A DNA stretch of 55,351 nt from JAKANM01 sp964356495. GTDB taxonomy: Bacteria > Patescibacteriota > Patescibacteriia > Magasanikbacterales > GWA2-37-8. The notes beneath the pieces were generated by a model. The model made no database searches. It worked only from the letters and a program-made list of their open reading frames with translations, and had not been told where the DNA came from. Shown piece after piece: positions 48,120 to 55,351 of the stretch. A program made the translations under genes and the position numbers. Numbering within the stretch: position 1 is the first letter of the stretch; every line of letters starts with the position of its first letter. The stretch covers positions 1 to 55,351 of the forward strand of contig CAYHHR010000003.1 of assembly GCA_964356495.1 (NCBI GenBank), in the 5' to 3' direction.

Positions 48120-48446
48120 ATGAGTAAAATTAACTTAGTTCTAATCGGAGTAATTATTTTGCTGGCTGGTGCTGGCGGCGGCTATACAATGGCAATGTCT
48201 GGTGGTCATGATGAAGCATATTTGAAAGAAGTAGCCGAGCATATGCAAGATGAATCCAAAATGATGAAAGAAATGTCCGGGATGTTGAAAGAAAGCGGTA
48301 TGATGATGGATGAATTAGGCATGAAATACAACGATACGAAATTAACCGCCGAAGGAAAAGCATTGTCCGATAAATCAAAAGAATTGATGAAGGAAAGCGA
48401 GGAAATGATGGCAACAGGCGTCAAGATGATGGGGATGATGGAATAA
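48120..48446 (+). CDS. Exported Met-rich, copper-binding-like protein
   Basis: A 108-residue protein with a signal anchor (LVLIGVIILLAGAGGG) and a helical, Met/Glu/Lys-rich mature part: MQDESKMMKEMSGMLKESGMMMDELGMK and MKESEEMMATGVKMMGMME. Methionine clusters like these bind Cu(I) or Ag(I) in periplasmic proteins such as CusF or SilE. It has the best Shine-Dalgarno sequence in the window and lies between the RND pump and CopB genes, so it may be a highly translated metal sponge. Confidence 0.78.
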   Translation: MSKINLVLIGVIILLAGAGGGYTMAMSGGHDEAYLKEVAEHMQDESKMMKEMSGMLKESGMMMDELGMKYNDTKLTAEGKALSDKSKELMKESEEMMATGVKMMGMME

Positions 48447-48462
48447 ATCAGGTAGTTATTGG

Positions 48463-48492
48463 CACCCACCGCCCCATTTGGGGCGGTGGGTG
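48463..48492 (+). terminator. Strong GC hairpin after the Met-rich gene
   Basis: CACCCACCGCCCCA pairs perfectly with TGGGGCGGTGGGTG over a two-base centre. No T-run follows; it may end the transcript or protect its 3' end. Confidence 0.55.
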
Positions 48493-48523
48493 TTCCGGTA
48501 TTTTAGTAAATGGACTAAAATGG

Positions 48524-48529
48524 TATACT
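48524..48529 (+). promoter_or_regulatory. Extended -10 promoter of copB-like gene
   Basis: TGG-TATACT gives an extended -10; no clear -35 is needed or found. Confidence 0.5.
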
Positions 48530-48553
48530 TTACCTACTTATGTCAATCATTTA

Positions 48554-50581
48554 ATGATTTTTATTATGGATCACGATCATGGCGGGCATCAGAGTATGTC
48601 CATGCCGATGGGAAATAAGGCGGGACAGTCAGGATTCTCGAAGCATAAAGGCCACTCAATTGATGAGTTCAAAAGAAAATTTTACGTTTCAATGATTTTG
48701 ACGGTCCCGGTTTTGATTTTATCGCCGGCAATTCAAAGTTTTTTGAAGGTATCCCTTCGTTTTTCGGGGGATACGTTTATTTTATTTTTGTTTTCGTCGG
48801 TGGTGTTTTTTTACGGCGGCCTGCCGTTTTTACGCGGCGCGCTGAACGAATTAAAGCACCGCTTGCCGGGAATGATGGTCCTAATTTCTATCGCGATCAT
48901 GGTTGCTTATTTGTACAGCTCAGCCGTGGTGCTCGGACTTAGGGGTGAAATTTTCTTTTGGGAACTCGCGACCTTGATCGACATCATGCTGCTCGGACAT
49001 TGGCTTGAAATGCGTTCAATCATGGGCGCATCGAGGGCGCTTGAGAAGTTGTCTCAGCTCATTCCCGATACCGCTCATTTGATTTCCGGAGGCAAGGAAT
49101 CAGAAATTAATTCGAAAGATTTAAAAGACGGCAATATAATATTGGTTAAACCGGGAGAAAAGATTCCGTCCGACGGCGTAGTGGTCGGCGGCGAAAGTTT
49201 TGTAAATGAATCGATGCTGACTGGAGAATCAAAACCGGTTGGGAAAAAGGTCAACGATAAGGTGATCGGCGGTTCGATCAATGAAGAAGGTGCCTTGCAG
49301 ATACAAGTAAAAGGAGTCGGCGAATCTTCGTATCTTTCTAAAGTCATCAATCTCGTCAAGACTGCCCAGGCTTCAAAATCACGAACTCAAGTAATTGCTG
49401 ACAAGGCGGCATTAATTTTGACGGTGGTCGCGATTCTTACCAGCGTTACGACCTTTGTTGTTTGGCTTGTAGTAGGAGCGGACATCGCTTTTGCAATCGA
49501 AAGAGCGGCCACGGTTCTTATTATCGCCTGTCCGCACGCGCTTGGGCTCGCGGTTCCGTTGGTAGTTTCTATTTCCACCACTCTATCGGCGCAAAATGGA
49601 CTTCTGATTAAAAACAGGGTTGCCTTTGAAAATAGCCGGAAAATTTCTACAATAATTTTCGACAAAACCGGAACACTGACTGAAGGAGTTTTTGCTCTGG
49701 CTAAAATTTTTAATTTTAGCAAACTGCCGGATTCCGAATTACTCGCGATTGCGTCGACCTTGGAAAAAAATTCTGAGCATCCGATCGGCAAGGCGATTAC
49801 TTTGGAAGCAATTGAAGAAAATATTAAAAATCTTGAAGTTGAAAATTTTACCGCCATCAAGGGTAAAGGCGTTGCGGGTAAAATAAACGGCAAGAAATAT
49901 GTCATGGCGAGTCCCGGTTATTTGAGTGAGCTTGGCATAACCGTGCCGGACGAACTCGGCGATACCTATGGAACAAATATTTTTTTGGTGAATTCTGATG
50001 AAAAGGTTTTGCTGGCGGTTTTTAGCCTGTCGGATAAAATCAGGGCGGAGTCCTTCGAGGCCGTCAAACTTCTGAAAAAGGAAGGTGTTAAACTTTGGAT
50101 GCTGACAGGTGATAATAAGAAAGTGGCGGAGGGCGTTTCCAAAGAACTGAAGTTGGATGGTTTTTTTGCCGAAGTTTTACCTGATCAAAAACAGGATAAG
50201 ATTCGAGAGTTGCAGGAGAAAGGCGAATATGTGGCGATGGTAGGAGACGGGATAAATGACGCGCCGGCCTTGGCCAAGGCGGACGTCGGGATCGCGATTG
50301 GATCGGGGACTGACATCGCGAATGAGACCGCGGATATTATTTTGGTAAACAGCAGTCCGAGGGATATCGCGAATCTCATTCGCTTCGGTAAAGCAACTTA
50401 TAACAAAATGGTTCAGAATCTTTGGTGGGCGACCGGTTATAATATCGTCGCCATACCGCTTGCCGCAGGAGTACTTTCTAGATTTGGCATTATGCTTTCT
50501 CCGGCTTTGGGCGCGGTTTTTATGTCGCTTAGCACGATCATCGTGGCGATCAATGCCAAGACTTTGAGGGTTAGGAGGTAA
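48554..50581 (+). CDS. copB: CopB-type copper P-type ATPase (CPH)
   Basis: A P1B-3-type ATPase of about 675 residues; family members export Cu(II) or Cu(I)/Ag(I). The N-terminus is His/Met-rich (MDHDHGGHQSMSMPMG) instead of an HMA domain. The membrane metal site is CPH (C326-P-H328), DKTGTLTEG is the phosphorylation motif, SEHPIGKA lies in the nucleotide domain, and GDGINDAPAL follows. The ATG at 48566 (MDHDHGG) is a possible start 12 bases downstream; both lie in the same frame. Complements CopA (CPC) encoded earlier in the island. Confidence 0.95.
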   Translation: MIFIMDHDHGGHQSMSMPMGNKAGQSGFSKHKGHSIDEFKRKFYVSMILTVPVLILSPAIQSFLKVSLRFSGDTFILFLFSSVVFFYGGLPFLRGALNELKHRLPGMMVLISIAIMVAYLYSSAVVLGLRGEIFFWELATLIDIMLLGHWLEMRSIMGASRALEKLSQLIPDTAHLISGGKESEINSKDLKDGNIILVKPGEKIPSDGVVVGGESFVNESMLTGESKPVGKKVNDKVIGGSINEEGALQIQVKGVGESSYLSKVINLVKTAQASKSRTQVIADKAALILTVVAILTSVTTFVVWLVVGADIAFAIERAATVLIIACPHALGLAVPLVVSISTTLSAQNGLLIKNRVAFENSRKISTIIFDKTGTLTEGVFALAKIFNFSKLPDSELLAIASTLEKNSEHPIGKAITLEAIEENIKNLEVENFTAIKGKGVAGKINGKKYVMASPGYLSELGITVPDELGDTYGTNIFLVNSDEKVLLAVFSLSDKIRAESFEAVKLLKKEGVKLWMLTGDNKKVAEGVSKELKLDGFFAEVLPDQKQDKIRELQEKGEYVAMVGDGINDAPALAKADVGIAIGSGTDIANETADIILVNSSPRDIANLIRFGKATYNKMVQNLWWATGYNIVAIPLAAGVLSRFGIMLSPALGAVFMSLSTIIVAINAKTLRVRR

Positions 50582-50604
50582 AATTTTTAGGTAAAAAAAT
50601 ATAT

Positions 50605-50943
50605 ATGAAAAGAAAAATGCCCGAACAATTCTCACTCGAATTTGTTAAACCGACTCCGGAAAAAGCGTTGCCAAAGGTGGATGAACCAGTGGAAAAAACG
50701 CGAGAGGTTAAAACTGACAGCGGTACTTTTACAATTACGGAGGGGCCGACCAGGACTGTTTGGGAAGGCCTCCTGCCCTCGGAGGATTCTAATCCATATC
50801 AATCCGATGTTAGACCGGTTGCTAAACCAGAACCGACAAAATCCAAAAACATCTCTAGTGAAAAACGAAAGGCGGATTGGGAAGCGGTTAAGAAGGCAAG
50901 GCGTGCCGTGGGGGATAAGTTTAGGGGAAAATACAAGCCGTAG
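50605..50943 (+). CDS. Hypothetical charged protein
   Basis: A 112-residue hydrophilic protein without membrane segments, rich in Pro, Lys and Glu (KPTPEKALPKVDEPVEKTREVK) and ending in a basic helix (SEKRKADWEAVKKARRAVG). Probably disordered. No known family; it could bind nucleic acid. It sits 23 bases after the CopB gene. Confidence 0.55.
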   Translation: MKRKMPEQFSLEFVKPTPEKALPKVDEPVEKTREVKTDSGTFTITEGPTRTVWEGLLPSEDSNPYQSDVRPVAKPEPTKSKNISSEKRKADWEAVKKARRAVGDKFRGKYKP

Positions 50944-50999
50944 ATTATCGGGGGATAGAGCTGAATGTTGCTAAATATGGGTATTTTTGAGCTTTTGGC

Positions 51000-51028
51000 T
51001 TGACAAATCTCGTCATTTAGGGTATACT
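51000..51028 (+). promoter_or_regulatory. Sigma-70-like promoter of the DEAD-box helicase
   Basis: TTGACA, exactly 17 bases, TATACT. The predicted start is near 51035, giving an 89-base leader. Confidence 0.8.
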
Positions 51029-51044
51029 AATCTTTCTTAATTCA

Positions 51045-51059
51045 TCCGCCTAGGGCGGA
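51045..51059 (+). promoter_or_regulatory. Leader hairpin
   Basis: TCCGCC, loop TAG, GGCGGA at the 5' end of the helicase leader. Confidence 0.4.
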
Positions 51060-51086
51060 CGACTCGAACCTCTCTGTCATACTAGA

Positions 51087-51118
51087 AATGTGGCCTAAGG
51101 AATCGGGTCACATTTTTT
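51087..51118 (+). terminator. Terminator-like attenuator just before the helicase ATG
   Basis: AATGTGGCC pairs with GGTCACATT (one G-T) over a ten-base loop and is followed by TTTTTT; the ATG at 51124 is six bases further on. Position in a leader suggests attenuation of the helicase gene, possibly by cold or by RNA structure. Confidence 0.6.
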
Positions 51119-51123
51119 AATGT

Positions 51124-52368
51124 ATGATGAACCAATCATCTAATGCCAGCTTTGAAAGCCTAGGCATTTCTCCTAAGTTGCTCGGGATCTTGAGGCAACA
51201 CAACTATTTAATTCCAACTCCGATCCAGCATCAGGCAATTCAGCCGGCGCTTGAAGGCAAGGATATCGTTGGTATCGCTCAAACCGGGACCGGAAAAACC
51301 CTGGCTTTTGGTATTCCAATGATCGAACGTTTGGCGAAGAACAAAGGCAAAGGCCTGATTCTTTTACCGACTCGCGAGCTTGCTATTCAGGTTGAGGAAA
51401 CGCTCCAGAAGATCGGCCACCAACTCGGACTCAAAACCGTCGTCCTGATCGGCGGCGCTCCAATGGGCCGTCAGAAGGAAATGTTGCGCCGCAATCCGCA
51501 TGTGATTATTGCCACTCCAGGACGCCTGGTTGATCATCTTAAACAGCGCACTGTTTCACTGCATGATGTGAAGATTGCTGTGCTCGATGAAGCCGACCGT
51601 ATGCTTGATATTGGTTTTGCTCCACAGATCAAGGAGATCCTCGCTCTCGTGCCAACTGATCGCCAGACAATGTTGTTCTCGGCGACGATGCCGAGCGCGA
51701 TCGCCGGACTGGCCGCGAAGTATATGAAACTACCGATTCGTATTGAAGTCGCTCCATCCGGAACCGCCGCCAGCCTGGTTGAACACGAAGTATTTATCGT
51801 CAGTCGTGAAATGAAAATGCAGTTGCTTGATAAGATTCTTACTGATACCAAAGGAAGCGTTCTCGTTTTTTCTCGAACTAAGCATGGCGCGAAAAAAATT
51901 GCCGCCAGCGTTCGACATATGGGTCATGAGGCAGTTGAAATGCATTCTGACCGCAGTCTGGCGCAACGCCGCGCCGCTTTGGAAGGCTTCAAGATGGGCC
52001 GTTTCCGAATTCTGGTCGCGACCGATATTGCCGCCCGTGGTATTGATGTGTCCGGTATTGAATTAGTCGTAAATTACGATTTACCAGCCAGTTCCGAGGA
52101 TTATGTTCACCGTATCGGCCGTACTGGCCGCGCCGGTAAATCCGGTAAAGCGGTTTCGTTTGCCGCTCCAGAGGAACGTGGCGACCTTAAGCAAATTGAA
52201 CGCCTAATCAGGAAAACTCTGGCAGTTTTGCCTTTGCCGGTTCTTCCGCCACGACGCACTCCTCCGCCAAAGCCGAGTTTCCAGCCGGGCGGATTCAAAC
52301 CGCATTTTGGACAAGGTCAAAAACCTCAACATAAATTTCAGCGCCACTTCTCGCATCCTTCTCGATAA
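51124..52368 (+). CDS. DEAD-box RNA helicase (RhlE-like)
   Basis: Unwinds RNA duplexes; roles in ribosome assembly, RNA decay or cold adaptation. Of 414 residues: Q motif, Walker A AQTGTGKT, PTRELAIQ, DEAD box VLDEADRMLDIGF, SAT motif, and HRIGRTGRAGKSG as motif VI. The C-terminal tail is Pro/His/Gln-rich and basic (PRRTPPPKPSFQPGG ... HKFQRHFSHPSR), as in RhlE-type proteins. The gene has its own consensus promoter and an unusual terminator-like leader. A second ATG three bases later could also be used. Confidence 0.95.
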   Translation: MMNQSSNASFESLGISPKLLGILRQHNYLIPTPIQHQAIQPALEGKDIVGIAQTGTGKTLAFGIPMIERLAKNKGKGLILLPTRELAIQVEETLQKIGHQLGLKTVVLIGGAPMGRQKEMLRRNPHVIIATPGRLVDHLKQRTVSLHDVKIAVLDEADRMLDIGFAPQIKEILALVPTDRQTMLFSATMPSAIAGLAAKYMKLPIRIEVAPSGTAASLVEHEVFIVSREMKMQLLDKILTDTKGSVLVFSRTKHGAKKIAASVRHMGHEAVEMHSDRSLAQRRAALEGFKMGRFRILVATDIAARGIDVSGIELVVNYDLPASSEDYVHRIGRTGRAGKSGKAVSFAAPEERGDLKQIERLIRKTLAVLPLPVLPPRRTPPPKPSFQPGGFKPHFGQGQKPQHKFQRHFSHPSR

Positions 52369-52435
52369 AATTTCGCCAGGGGATTGTAAACTTACGTATT
52401 CGTTGTTAAAATAGCGCAATACGTATTTTTATTTT

Positions 52436-54421
52436 ATGCGCGATACATCATTTCTTCTTAACGATCAAAATCCTACCATTAAGCCCGGTGAGGATTTTTA
52501 TGAATTCGCTATCGGCGGCTGGTTGAAAAAAGTTTCTATTCCTGACGACTATAGTCGTTGGGGGTCGTTTGAAATTCTTATTGAGGAGAATTTTGTAAAA
52601 TTGAAAGAGATTTTAGAGAATCCGATGAAGGCTGCTGATCCCGAAGATTCGGAACTCGCAAAAAAAATCGCTACTTTCTATCGACAGGGGATGGATGAAA
52701 AGGCGATCGAGGAGCAAGGTCTCGCGTCACTCCAACCCTATCTTCAAAAAATCCGGAGCATGGCGTCGCAAAATGACTTCGTGGCGGTCGTTGCTGAGCT
52801 GAACAAAATTGGTGTTCATCCGTTATTTTCATTCATGTCAACTCCAGACGCCAGGAACAGCAAGTGGGTGATAGGCGGACTAGGTCAGGGCGGGCTGGGT
52901 TTATTTGAAAGAAATTATTATTTGGATAAAAAGAATGAGGAAATTTTAAATAAATATCGGCAACATATTGAGAAAATGTTCGGATTGATTGGCGAGCAGG
53001 ATCCCGCCGCCAAAGCGGGGATAGTTTTGAAAATAGAAACCGAACTCGCCAAATCCTCCCGATCCAAAGAGGATCTGCGTGATCCAATCAAAAATTACAA
53101 CAAAATGCAGCGCCGGCAATTGGTGGATTTGGCGCCGGAATTTCATTGGCAGAAATTTTTTCTTGAGGCGGGGGCTGAAAATTTGGTTGATATTGATGTC
53201 GGTCAGCCGGAATTTTTTGAGAGCCTAGCCGATCTTGTCGGCAGTATTTCGATGAGTGAGTGGCAATCATATTTTATCTGGCATATCCTCATTGGCACGG
53301 CTGATTTGCTACCCAAAAATTTAGTTGATGAGAAATTTGATTTCTATGGCCGGATTGTCAGCGGTCAGCCGAGGATAAAGGACAGGCTGAAGCGGGTGAT
53401 TATCATGATGAACTATCATATCGGCGAGGCGATTGGGAAGTTATTTGTTAAAAAATATTTTCCGCCGAACGCGAAGCAACGCGCGGAGGAATTAGTTCAA
53501 AATTTGATCGTAACGATGGGGGAGCGCATCGATAATTTGGCTTGGATGAGCGCAGCAACCAAAAAGGAAGCCCGGAAGAAACTGGCGGCAATTACCATCA
53601 AGATCGGCTATCCATCCAAATGGATCGACTATTCAAATTGGAAAACTGGCGCTAGCTACCTCGAAACGGCACTCCTCGCTCGACGGTTTGAATGGCAGAG
53701 AGAAATGGATAAAATAAATAAACCGGTCGACTGCACCGAGTGGCTAATGAGTCCGCAGACTGTGAACGCGTATTTCGAGCCGTTGAAAAATGAGATTGTT
53801 TTCCCGGCCGGTATTCTCCAGCCACCTTTCTTTTATGACGACGCGGATGACGCCTTGAATTATGGCGGCATCGGCACGGTTATCGGTCATGAAATTACCC
53901 ATGGCTTTGACGATCAGGGCCGTCAGTATGATGCCGAGGGAAATCTTCGTGATTGGTGGACTCTGGAAGACGGGGAACGTTTCAAAGTTTCGGCTGATAA
54001 CTTTGTGACTCAATATTCTAACATTGTCCCCCTCTTCCTTAAGAGGGGGGCGAGGGGGGAGTTGAAATTAAACGGTGAATTTACGCTTGGTGAAAATATC
54101 GCCGATCTCGGCGGACTTTGCGTCGCGTTCGCCGCTCTCAAAAAAGTGTCCGTCGTAAGTCCCCGCTTGGGCGGGGTAGGGGTGGGTTCGTTAGACGGTC
54201 TCACTCCTGAACAGCGGTTTTTTATTTCTTATGCGCAGACCGAGAAGTGCCATATTCGCGACGAACGTTTGAAAATGCAAATTCTGACTGACCCGCATTC
54301 GCCCAGCAAATATCGAGTAAATATTCCGCTTAGCAATATGGCCGAGTTCTTCGCCGCCTTCAAAATTAGTGAAAAAGAGCCGATGTTTCGTCCTTCGGAT
54401 AACCGTGTGGTGATTTGGTAA
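52436..54421 (+). CDS. M13-family zinc metallopeptidase
   Basis: A 661-residue neprilysin/PepO-like peptidase without a signal peptide. The zinc site is H485-E-I-T-H489, with ENIADLGG supplying the third ligand (Glu) and Asp; TVNAYFEPLKNEIVFPAGILQPPFF is the conserved substrate-binding stretch before it. Two small in-frame insertions in the C-terminal domain, LFLKRGARGEL (about 529-539) and PRLGGVGVGS (about 574-583), are encoded by palindromic DNA repeats and probably lie in surface loops. Cleaves peptides smaller than about 40 residues in characterised relatives. Confidence 0.93.
   Translation: MRDTSFLLNDQNPTIKPGEDFYEFAIGGWLKKVSIPDDYSRWGSFEILIEENFVKLKEILENPMKAADPEDSELAKKIATFYRQGMDEKAIEEQGLASLQPYLQKIRSMASQNDFVAVVAELNKIGVHPLFSFMSTPDARNSKWVIGGLGQGGLGLFERNYYLDKKNEEILNKYRQHIEKMFGLIGEQDPAAKAGIVLKIETELAKSSRSKEDLRDPIKNYNKMQRRQLVDLAPEFHWQKFFLEAGAENLVDIDVGQPEFFESLADLVGSISMSEWQSYFIWHILIGTADLLPKNLVDEKFDFYGRIVSGQPRIKDRLKRVIIMMNYHIGEAIGKLFVKKYFPPNAKQRAEELVQNLIVTMGERIDNLAWMSAATKKEARKKLAAITIKIGYPSKWIDYSNWKTGASYLETALLARRFEWQREMDKINKPVDCTEWLMSPQTVNAYFEPLKNEIVFPAGILQPPFFYDDADDALNYGGIGTVIGHEITHGFDDQGRQYDAEGNLRDWWTLEDGERFKVSADNFVTQYSNIVPLFLKRGARGELKLNGEFTLGENIADLGGLCVAFAALKKVSVVSPRLGGVGVGSLDGLTPEQRFFISYAQTEKCHIRDERLKMQILTDPHSPSKYRVNIPLSNMAEFFAAFKISEKEPMFRPSDNRVVIW
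54028..54049 (+). repeat. In-frame palindrome in the M13 gene
   Basis: CCCCCTCTT, loop CCTT, AAGAGGGGG, followed by GCGAGGGGGGA. Translated as part of the protein. Confidence 0.6.
54161..54176 (+). repeat. Second in-frame palindrome in the M13 gene
   Basis: CCCCGC, loop TTGG, GCGGGG, followed by TAGGGGTGGG. Closely similar to the intergenic palindrome at 31481-31495. Confidence 0.6.
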
Positions 54422-54531
54422 ATTTATCCCCAGCTAAGTTTGCTTATTTAAGCCAAATATCGCCATTTAGCTATGTCACACGGAAGTGATAATGTCACCT
54501 TCTGAAGGAAGTTAAAATGTCACCCCTATGG

Positions 54532-54537
54532 TAGAAT
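54532..54537 (+). promoter_or_regulatory. Extended -10 of the transposase
   Basis: TGG-TAGAAT, about 30 bases before the ATG. Confidence 0.45.
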
Positions 54538-54560
54538 GATGAGTTAAATATTAACTCATC
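54538..54560 (+). repeat. Perfect inverted repeat before the transposase ATG
   Basis: GATGAGTTAA, ATA, TTAACTCATC. Six bases separate it from the ATG; in mRNA it would form a hairpin close to the ribosome site, which may limit transposase expression. Confidence 0.6.
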
Positions 54561-54566
54561 ACTACT

Positions 54567-55351
54567 ATGGATAACGACAACTTCCTGCGTATGACAACTA
54601 AAGATCTTGAACGGCGAGACATTGTACAACGATTACTGCGTGGCGGGCTAACAATTGCTACCGCGGCATTACAACTGCGACTTTCGACCAGGCACTTGAA
54701 ACGATTGAAAGCCAAAGCTAAAAAGGGCGGCCTGCCGGCGTTACTTCACGGCAACCGTGGCAAGCCCAGCCCAAATCGTTTGTCAGACTCGGAGCGCGTC
54801 AAGATCGTGGCGCTCGTCAGCGAGAAATATCTGGATTTCACACCAACCTTCGCCGCCGAAAAACTCTCGGAAGTTCACAACATCACACATGATCCAAAAA
54901 CTATTCAAGCTGTACTGATCAATTCTGGTGTTTGGACAAAACCCGTAAAACGAAAAAAAGAACAACACCGAAGCTGGCGCGAACGCCGTCCAGCCTACGG
55001 CGACCTCGTCCAGTTTGATGGCTCATACGAACATTGGTTCGAGGATCGGGATGGCACCGGCGAAGCTTGTCTGCTCGCCGCCATTGATGATTCCACCGGC
55101 CGGATAGTCCAGGCGACGTTTGATTATGACGAAGGGCTCTCGCCGGTCTGTGGTTTCTGGGAAGCCTATCTCGTTAAAAATGGCAAACCTTTGGCTATAT
55201 ACCTCGATAAATTCAGCACCTATCGAATGAACCTTCCGACGGCCAAAGAGAACGCCGACACGCTTACCCAATTCCAGCGAGCGATGCAGGAGGATCTCCA
55301 TATCGAAGTAATCCACGCCCACAGTCCACAGGCCAAAGGACGAGTGGAACG
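54567..55351 (+). CDS. ISNCY/IS1202-like transposase (3' partial)
   Basis: At least 261 residues, open at the window end. The N-terminus is a helix-turn-helix (QRLLRGGLTIATAALQLRLS), then LPALLHGNRGKPSPNRLSD. The DDE catalytic core is visible: first Asp in GDLVQFDGSYEHWF, second Asp in IYLDKFSTY, and the Glu in HSPQAKGRVER at the window edge. This motif set and spacing resemble IS1202/ISNCY rather than IS3 or IS481. It follows an extended -10 promoter and hairpin inside the left IS end. The gene seems unbroken, so the element may be recent. Confidence 0.88.
   Translation, partial: MDNDNFLRMTTKDLERRDIVQRLLRGGLTIATAALQLRLSTRHLKRLKAKAKKGGLPALLHGNRGKPSPNRLSDSERVKIVALVSEKYLDFTPTFAAEKLSEVHNITHDPKTIQAVLINSGVWTKPVKRKKEQHRSWRERRPAYGDLVQFDGSYEHWFEDRDGTGEACLLAAIDDSTGRIVQATFDYDEGLSPVCGFWEAYLVKNGKPLAIYLDKFSTYRMNLPTAKENADTLTQFQRAMQEDLHIEVIHAHSPQAKGRVE

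Larger units (their letters stand above)
54474..55351 (+). mobile_element. Insertion sequence, left end and partial transposase
   Basis: The probable left end begins near the first of three TGTCAC repeats (54474-54479, 54493-54498, 54518-54523), which precede an intact-looking DDE transposase gene that runs off the window. The insertion boundary is approximate because the right end and target duplication cannot be seen. Confidence 0.65.

Noticed and set aside
1..55351. CRISPR array or cas genes
   Set aside because: No regularly spaced identical repeats or Cas motifs were seen; the repeats found are short palindromes or AT simple repeats.

Overview
The window looks like a chromosome fragment of a Candidate Phyla Radiation (Patescibacteria, Parcubacteria-like) bacterium. 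This is inferred from gene content and style: short divergent housekeeping proteins (a 126-residue TsaB-like protein), many genes without a Shine-Dalgarno sequence, tight ATGA overlaps, tRNA genes lacking an encoded CCA end, surface proteins with TPR, beta-propeller or Ig-like folds, and a sortase with an LPNTG substrate, which fits a single-membrane envelope. No rRNA or CRISPR array is present.

Layout. (1) 1-4000: LPXTG surface protein, its sortase, and a large divergently oriented membrane protein. (2) 4.0-11.4 kb: housekeeping run with a winged-helix regulator, TsaB-like protein, two glycosyltransferases, MreB, DNA polymerase III delta-prime, a lipoprotein and ribosome recycling factor. 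(3) 11.4-13.8 kb: a compositionally distinct, GC-rich block of lipoprotein/membrane genes with clear Shine-Dalgarno sites, consensus promoters and hairpin terminators. (4) 13.8-20.0 kb: lipoprotein, glycyl-tRNA synthetase, M16 peptidase, triosephosphate isomerase, TPR protein, tRNA-Tyr, two tRNA-Thr, L33 (missed by a 60-residue ORF cutoff), a DUF1189-like protein and tRNA-Trp. (5) 20.1-34 kb: an AT-rich accessory stretch that begins straight after tRNA-Trp. It holds a five-gene Maf / guanylate-kinase-like / PLP decarboxylase / GHMP / NUDIX cluster, DinD, a nuclease-fold protein, an Ig-like secreted protein, TspO, ArfB, a foldback repeat element, a GATC-type restriction-modification operon with an embedded ADP-ribosyltransferase-like gene, and an S24 repressor overlapping a MazF-family toxin. 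(6) 34.0-36.6 kb: RecQ and small proteins. (7) 36.6-50.6 kb: a copper/silver homeostasis island: HMA-transporter-cupredoxin fusion, HMA chaperone, CopA, YibE/F, RND adaptor and pump, Met-rich protein and CopB, plus two related small membrane proteins that share a downstream DNA motif. (8) 50.6-55.35 kb: DEAD-box helicase behind a terminator-like leader, M13 metallopeptidase, and the left end of an insertion sequence running off the window.

The strongest candidates for undescribed biology are the nucleotide/PLP/GHMP cluster with a terminator hairpin over an internal start codon, the ART-like gene between the GATC methylase and endonuclease, the S24-protease repressor/MazF overlap, and the copper island with an RND pump but no visible outer-membrane partner. 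All functions are read from sequence motifs; no database search was possible.
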